64,000 nucleotides of DNA, taken from NCBI RefSeq assembly GCF_021390335.1, contig NZ_JAJUXK010000010.1:62001-126000 (forward strand). The letters run 5' to 3'. Below the pieces are notes generated by a model. It was not told where the DNA came from, did no database searches, and was given only the letters and a program-made list of their open reading frames with translations. The stretch's first letter is position 1. The number at the start of each line of letters is the position of its first letter. The position numbers and the translations under genes were made by a program. Shown here piece after piece: positions 59,799 through 64,000 of the stretch. This stretch comes from Dyadobacter sp. CY343 (GTDB lineage Bacteria > Bacteroidota > Bacteroidia > Cytophagales > Spirosomataceae).

Positions 59799-61622
59799 TC
59801 AGTTCGGCAGCTTTTTGTACCAGGAGTTCCGGAGAACAGCCGCGCAGGCGAGCAATATCGCAGCCACAATCGCCGCCTGAGAGGGGAGTAGCAGTACAAT
59901 ATAAACAGGCAGCAGCGTAAGCGACGTTTGCGCAATAATCCCAACTACAATATTGAATGCGTCGCGGGGAAAGTTTTTATTAGGTACAAAATCAGGATTT
60001 TCAATGCAAACCGCAGCCGCTACGGGCTTCCACCAGCCCCACGGATTTACGTTCTTATAAAATGCTTTGAGCACCTGCATATCTGTTGGCGGGGTCAGAA
60101 ACGTGGCTGTTACTGCGGCGACGAGGGAAATGAAAAGTATAACCGGGAAATAATAAAGTGGATTCGTGCCCGGAAACAGGTACGGACAACTCAGCGCACA
60201 GACAATCCCCGCGATCATTCCCCAAAAGAAACCGTGGTTGTTAAACCTCCACCAGTGAAATTTCAGCACGTTTGAAGCGAGGTAGCCGCCGTACAATCCG
60301 GCGACGATCCATAGCAAAACGCTATTGATATTATTGACAACAAAACCCAGCGAAACCGAGAGCAATACGATTGCCAGGCCAAGCAGATAATTCATCCGCC
60401 GAACTTGCGAATTCCCTGCGTTTGGGTTGATGGATTTCAGGTAAATATCGTTGACAAGATAAGCTTGCGCCGCATTGAAAGTGCCTGCAAAAGTGCCCAT
60501 AAACGAGCCCAGGAGCCCAACCAGCGCCAATCCCAGCAGACCAGACGGGATATGGGTGTTCAAAACAGCGGGTAGCAGCCGCTCAAAATCCTGTCCCGGT
60601 AACATGCCCGGGCCGGTGTTTCGGTAATGCAAAAGACCTAGCACAGCAACGCCGGTGATCAGTAGGTAGCGGGTTGGTAAAAGAGCAAAGTTCACTAGCA
60701 TGCTCATTAAAGCGGCTTCCCGCGGAGAGCGGGCCGAAAGGATTTTCTGCATATCGTAGCTGGGCATTGGTCCGGCCAGACTGGCCAGGATTCCTTTCGT
60801 GGCCATTAATGCGAAGAAATAGCCGAACGGAGAAAAATTGTCGTCTGAAATCTTGCGCGCGGCTTCGGGTAACAAGGTATTCCAGTCAATATCGAGGTCT
60901 CTACCGAATGAAAGTTCGTCCCAGCGTTTTGGTACGGACAGGGAAGTGCCGCTCAGTGCGTGCATTGCAATGATTGCGACGGAAACCGAGATGATCAGAA
61001 TAACAATATAATGCGCGAGGTCAGCCCAGACAATGCTTTTCATCCCTCCGAGCAGCGAGTAAAATACAGTGAATATGGTAAAAATGAACCCGTAAAAATG
61101 GGCAACGTACCCGGCCGGGATCGAAAATGGCACATATTCCGAAATAGCTGACCAGGGGATGAAGATTTCCAGAAACTTACCCAAGCCGATGAACGCGTAG
61201 GTCATAAAACCAATGCAGCTCAGCAATGCAAATACTACGATGATCGAGTGGGAGAGCCGGGAATCTTTCTGGTTGCCAAACCGTGTGAGCATCCATTCCG
61301 CGCCGGTTGACGCATTTGATTTGCGCAACCACATAGAGAGATATACCATCAAAAACACCTGGTTGAAAACCGGCCACAGCCACGGGAGCCACACGCTTTT
61401 TACTCCATAAACGAACATAATCGAAACCATCCAGGCTGTGCCGGAAATGTCGAACATACCCGACGCATTTGAAATGCCGAGCATCCAGTAGGGGATACTT
61501 TTGCCGCCAAGCAGATAATCTGTATTCGTCCTTCCAGCCTGCCTTCTTGCTATAACTCCGATCACGGCTACCAGGGCGAGGTAAAGCGCGATAACCAGAA
61601 AATCAAGGGTTTGCATTTTCAT
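59799..61622 (-). CDS. Sodium:solute symporter family transporter (large form)
   Basis: A 607-residue protein of about 14 helices. SSS-family features are TDYLLGGKSIPYWMLGISNASGMFDISGTAW, YSLLGGMKSIVWADL and GMLPGQDFERLLPAVL. The long C-terminal part adds two helices. The substrate may be a sugar or related compound. The start is one of two close ATGs (61622 or 61616). An AraC regulator diverges from it and may control it. Confidence 0.9.
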   Translation of the reverse strand: MKMQTLDFLVIALYLALVAVIGVIARRQAGRTNTDYLLGGKSIPYWMLGISNASGMFDISGTAWMVSIMFVYGVKSVWLPWLWPVFNQVFLMVYLSMWLRKSNASTGAEWMLTRFGNQKDSRLSHSIIVVFALLSCIGFMTYAFIGLGKFLEIFIPWSAISEYVPFSIPAGYVAHFYGFIFTIFTVFYSLLGGMKSIVWADLAHYIVILIISVSVAIIAMHALSGTSLSVPKRWDELSFGRDLDIDWNTLLPEAARKISDDNFSPFGYFFALMATKGILASLAGPMPSYDMQKILSARSPREAALMSMLVNFALLPTRYLLITGVAVLGLLHYRNTGPGMLPGQDFERLLPAVLNTHIPSGLLGLALVGLLGSFMGTFAGTFNAAQAYLVNDIYLKSINPNAGNSQVRRMNYLLGLAIVLLSVSLGFVVNNINSVLLWIVAGLYGGYLASNVLKFHWWRFNNHGFFWGMIAGIVCALSCPYLFPGTNPLYYFPVILFISLVAAVTATFLTPPTDMQVLKAFYKNVNPWGWWKPVAAAVCIENPDFVPNKNFPRDAFNIVVGIIAQTSLTLLPVYIVLLLPSQAAIVAAILLACAAVLRNSWYKKLPN

Positions 61623-61878
61623 TAAGAGGTATCTGTGCAGGTGGTTTTGCCGCTAAATGCTTACCGGTTTCTGGTGTAATACTATTTTAACAAAGGCGGG
61701 GTTAATTATAGCTCATTTTATAAAATAAACAATGTTTTGTTGTGTTTAGCTGGTTAAAAAGCCTGATACCAGATTTTATTGGCACTATTTAAATATTTTA
61801 TTGAGATAAAATAATTGCCGCTACCTGATACAATTTAAACTCTTATTGATAAATTTATATAATTGTAAGCCCAGATCT
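61623..61878. promoter_or_regulatory. Divergent A/T-rich regulatory region
   Basis: This 256-base gap separates the symporter and AraC genes. It is A/T-rich and contains ATTTTATAAAAT (12-base palindrome, about 61717-61728). I cannot assign a specific promoter with confidence. Confidence 0.35.
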
Positions 61879-62763
61879 ATGAATGAAATCTACCGCGAGA
61901 TTACTCCATTGACGCAATACGACTGTTTTACGGTATTTACACGAAGTAAGACGGTTTTTGACTTTCCATTACATACGCACGAAGAGTTCGAGCTGAATCT
62001 GATCCTGTCCGGGCGTGGCGTCAAGCGCATTGTGGGCGACCATAGTGAGGTGATCGATAATGCAGAACTGGTACTGGTAGGGAATAACCTCCCGCACGGC
62101 TGGCTTACGCACAGCTATAAGTGGGAGGAGGGAATGCCGGAGGTGAAGGAGATCACGGTGCAGTTTCACAAAGATCTTTTTGACGAAAAATTCCTGAAAC
62201 GGAACCAGTTATTTTTCGTCCGGTCGCTGCTGGAAAAATCGGCGAAAGGGATAGCTTTTTCAAAAGATACGATTGAAAGGATATTGCCGCGGTTTCAGGC
62301 CCTGGAACAAAAAAGTGGGTTCGATTCGATATTGGAACTGATGTCAATCCTGCATGATCTGTCCGTTTCGCGCAATATGCGGACGCTTTCGAAAGGTACT
62401 TTCACCGACGATACGGTTAATTTTAACAGCCGGCGGATTGAGAAGGTATTTGTTTTTATGCGGGACAATTACGACAAGGAAATTGATCTCGACGCCGTGT
62501 CGAAGCTGGCAGGAATGTCGGAGGTTTCTTTCAGCCGGTTTATCAAAAAAAGAACCGGGAAGACTTTCATCGAGAGTTTGAACGAGATCAGGCTGGGGCA
62601 CGCGTCGCGGTATTTGATCAACACCAGTAATACAGTTTCCGAAATCGCCTATAAATGCGGGTTTAATAACCTGTCTTATTTCAACCGTATATTCAAAAGT
62701 AAAAACGGCTGCACGCCAAAGGAGTTTAGGGAGAATTATTCGGGGACGCGGACGTTTGTGTAG
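61879..62763 (+). CDS. AraC-family regulator with N-terminal cupin
   Basis: The 294-residue protein has a cupin sensor (FPLHTHEEFELNLILSG near residue 30, with metal-type His residues) and an AraC helix-turn-helix (about 195-290: VSKLAGMSEVSFSRFIKKRTG, ISEIAYKCGFNNLSYFNRIFKS-type second motif). The frame runs back to a TTG at 61846, but the ATG at 61879 gives the usual start. It probably controls the divergent symporter gene. Confidence 0.92.
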   Translation: MNEIYREITPLTQYDCFTVFTRSKTVFDFPLHTHEEFELNLILSGRGVKRIVGDHSEVIDNAELVLVGNNLPHGWLTHSYKWEEGMPEVKEITVQFHKDLFDEKFLKRNQLFFVRSLLEKSAKGIAFSKDTIERILPRFQALEQKSGFDSILELMSILHDLSVSRNMRTLSKGTFTDDTVNFNSRRIEKVFVFMRDNYDKEIDLDAVSKLAGMSEVSFSRFIKKRTGKTFIESLNEIRLGHASRYLINTSNTVSEIAYKCGFNNLSYFNRIFKSKNGCTPKEFRENYSGTRTFV

Positions 62764-62774
62764 GTGAGAGTTTT

Positions 62775-62806
62775 GAATGATTGAATGATCGAATGAGTGA
62801 ATGACC
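62775..62806 (+). repeat. 8-bp tandem array (GAATGAnn x4)
   Basis: Four units in a row: GAATGATT, GAATGATC, GAATGAGT, GAATGACC. A fifth, broken copy (GAATGATTGAAT) follows at 62824. No inverted arm is visible. It lies between the AraC stop and the ilvE terminator. Confidence 0.75.
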
Positions 62807-62833
62807 GGGTCGCCGGTGCGATGAATGATTGAA

Positions 62834-62881
62834 TAAAAAAAGAGTTCAAAGTTCTGGGCGGACCCGGACTTTGAACTCTTT
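62834..62881 (-). terminator. Rho-independent terminator of ilvE
   Basis: A perfect 14-bp stem (62839-62852 with 62868-62881) is extended inside by CTGGG/CCCGG with one G.U pair. On the minus strand a run of Ts follows (TTTTTTTATTC). It lies 38 bases past the ilvE stop. Confidence 0.9.
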
Positions 62882-62919
62882 ACTCATAAACTTTAAACTC
62901 ATCAACTCAAAAACCCAAA

Positions 62920-63987
62920 CTACACTTTCGTCATCCAGCCGAATCCGTCTTCGACTTTGCCGGTGCGGAGGTCGGTCAGGTAGTTTTTCACTTTATTGAC
63001 AAATGAATCTTCTTTGATCTCGGGAAGTGCGTAGTCTACACCTTCGTAGGCGATGGTCGCGAAAGGAGATATTACTACTGCTGTACCCGCTCCGAAGGCC
63101 GATTCAAGCGTTCCGTCTTTTGCGGCGTCGATGATTTCCTTCACACTTACCCTGCGCTCTTCCACCGGAATACCCCAGGTTTTAGCGATTTCTACAATGC
63201 TTTTCCTGGTGATACCGTCAAGCGTAGTTTCTGATACATAAGGTGTTACCAGCTTCCCGTCGATCAGGAACATGATATTCATCGTGCCCGATTCTTCGAT
63301 ATAAGCGTGCTCGCGGGCGTCGGTCCAGATCAGCTGATCATAACCCTCCTCCTGTGCAAGCTTGGCAGGGTACAATGAACCGGCGTAGTTACCAGCACAT
63401 TTGGTACCGCCCACACCACCTTCGGCAGCGCGGATAAAATGCGTTTCCACTTTAACCCGCGGCGGCTTCGCATAGTAAGTGCCTACCGGACTTGTGAAAA
63501 TGATAAAGTAGTATGAATCAGATGGTTTTACACCAATATAAGGATCGGTAGCGAACATGTACGGACGAATGTACAGCGAGCAGCCAGGCTGTGACGGTAC
63601 CCAGCCCGAATCCAGACGAAGCAGTTCAAGCAGCCCGTTCATGAAAACGTCTTCCGGAATCGAAGGCATGCAAAGGCGTTCTGCCGATTTATTGAGTCGT
63701 TTCCAGTTGTCAATCGCACGGAAAAGAAGCACTTCCCCTTCTTCATTCTTATAAGCTTTCATTCCTTCGAAGATCGCTTGTCCGTAATGAAGCGCAGCAG
63801 TAGCAGGGCTGAGCGAGAGGTCGCCGTAAGGGACGATCCGAAGGTCCTGCCATTGGCCTCCGCGATATTCGGCGATAAACATGTGGTCGGAAATATTCCG
63901 GCCAAAAACCAGGTTGTTGAAGTCAACATCCTGTAAGCGAGACTGGCTTGTAGGCTGAATCTCAATCTGTAATGTGTCGGCTGTCAT
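62920..63987 (-). CDS. ilvE: Branched-chain amino acid aminotransferase (BCAT-II type)
   Basis: A 355-residue class IV PLP enzyme. It has FGRNISDHMFIAEY, SPATAALHYGQAIFEGMKAYK and GGVGGTKCAGNYAGSL, whose Lys is the expected PLP lysine. EESGTMNIMFLIDGK and LDGITRKSIVEIAKTWGI follow. It makes the last step of leucine, isoleucine and valine synthesis. The gene is complete, with its ATG at 63987, 13 bases from the right edge. Confidence 0.95.
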   Translation of the reverse strand: MTADTLQIEIQPTSQSRLQDVDFNNLVFGRNISDHMFIAEYRGGQWQDLRIVPYGDLSLSPATAALHYGQAIFEGMKAYKNEEGEVLLFRAIDNWKRLNKSAERLCMPSIPEDVFMNGLLELLRLDSGWVPSQPGCSLYIRPYMFATDPYIGVKPSDSYYFIIFTSPVGTYYAKPPRVKVETHFIRAAEGGVGGTKCAGNYAGSLYPAKLAQEEGYDQLIWTDAREHAYIEESGTMNIMFLIDGKLVTPYVSETTLDGITRKSIVEIAKTWGIPVEERRVSVKEIIDAAKDGTLESAFGAGTAVVISPFATIAYEGVDYALPEIKEDSFVNKVKNYLTDLRTGKVEDGFGWMTKV

Positions 63988-64000
63988 GATGCCAGAATTT

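Overview
The window looks like a chromosomal segment of a Bacteroidota bacterium, most likely of the order Cytophagales (a Dyadobacter-like genus is a guess, not shown). The reasons are Bacteroidota-type promoters (TTTG, about 20 bases, TAnnTTTG), few Shine-Dalgarno sequences, BlaR1-like M56 proteins fused to TonB domains, DUF6787 and MbnP-family genes, and intergenic repeats I associate with this phylum. I see no rRNA or tRNA gene, transposase, phage gene or CRISPR array.

Layout. 1-2229: 3' part of sbcC. 2275-6862: an unknown polytopic membrane protein, then a tightly overlapping sugar cassette (FdtA-like isomerase, DegT aminotransferase, polyprenyl-type glycosyltransferase, methyltransferase). 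6872-10500: PIG-L deacetylase, SDR, Na+/solute symporter and a basic, Tyr/His-rich lipoprotein. 10601-10710: a cluster of DnaA boxes. 10727-17741: Dabb protein, PhoR-like kinase, glutamate dehydrogenase, LytS/LytTR pair and TypA; a 10-bp-phased inverted array lies at 12254-12430. 17953-18487: DUF2442/DUF4160 pair. 18626-27005: M28 peptidase, TraB/GumN protein, an isolated nuoN, a secreted unknown, a phosphodiesterase-like protein, a small beta-barrel-like protein, Ffh and DUF6787. 27168-29127: an MbnP/MbnH-like copper pair. 29351-30439: ExbB/ExbD, followed by a 28-bp palindrome nested between purine and pyrimidine tracts. 30661-35710: Gfo/Idh oxidoreductase and a BlaI-M56-M56 operon with TonB-fused proteases. 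35884-38558: IorAB-type molybdenum hydroxylase. 38551-43504: a four-gene FIST/kinase/receiver/hybrid-kinase operon. 43613-48812: dGTPase, DUF3500 protein, a duplicated C/G-rich repeat beside a DUF559 nuclease, RluE-like synthase, YccF, quinone oxidoreductase. 48819-53220: exported esterase, TonB-dependent receptor and divergent MocR regulator. 53288-56713: alditol-oxidase-like flavoprotein, TetR regulator, ABC1 kinase. 56851-59698: HigB with a shortened HigA, then cupin, DUF72, GNAT and VOC genes. 59799-63987: Na+/solute symporter, divergent AraC regulator, and ilvE.

Functionally this is mostly core chromosome with several envelope, signalling and redox modules. The points most worth a second look are the phased inverted arrays (10-bp and 7-bp units), the DnaA-box cluster, the TonB-fused BlaR1-like pair with twin operators, the MbnP/MbnH pair outside a methanobactin setting, and the HigA that lacks its DNA-binding half.
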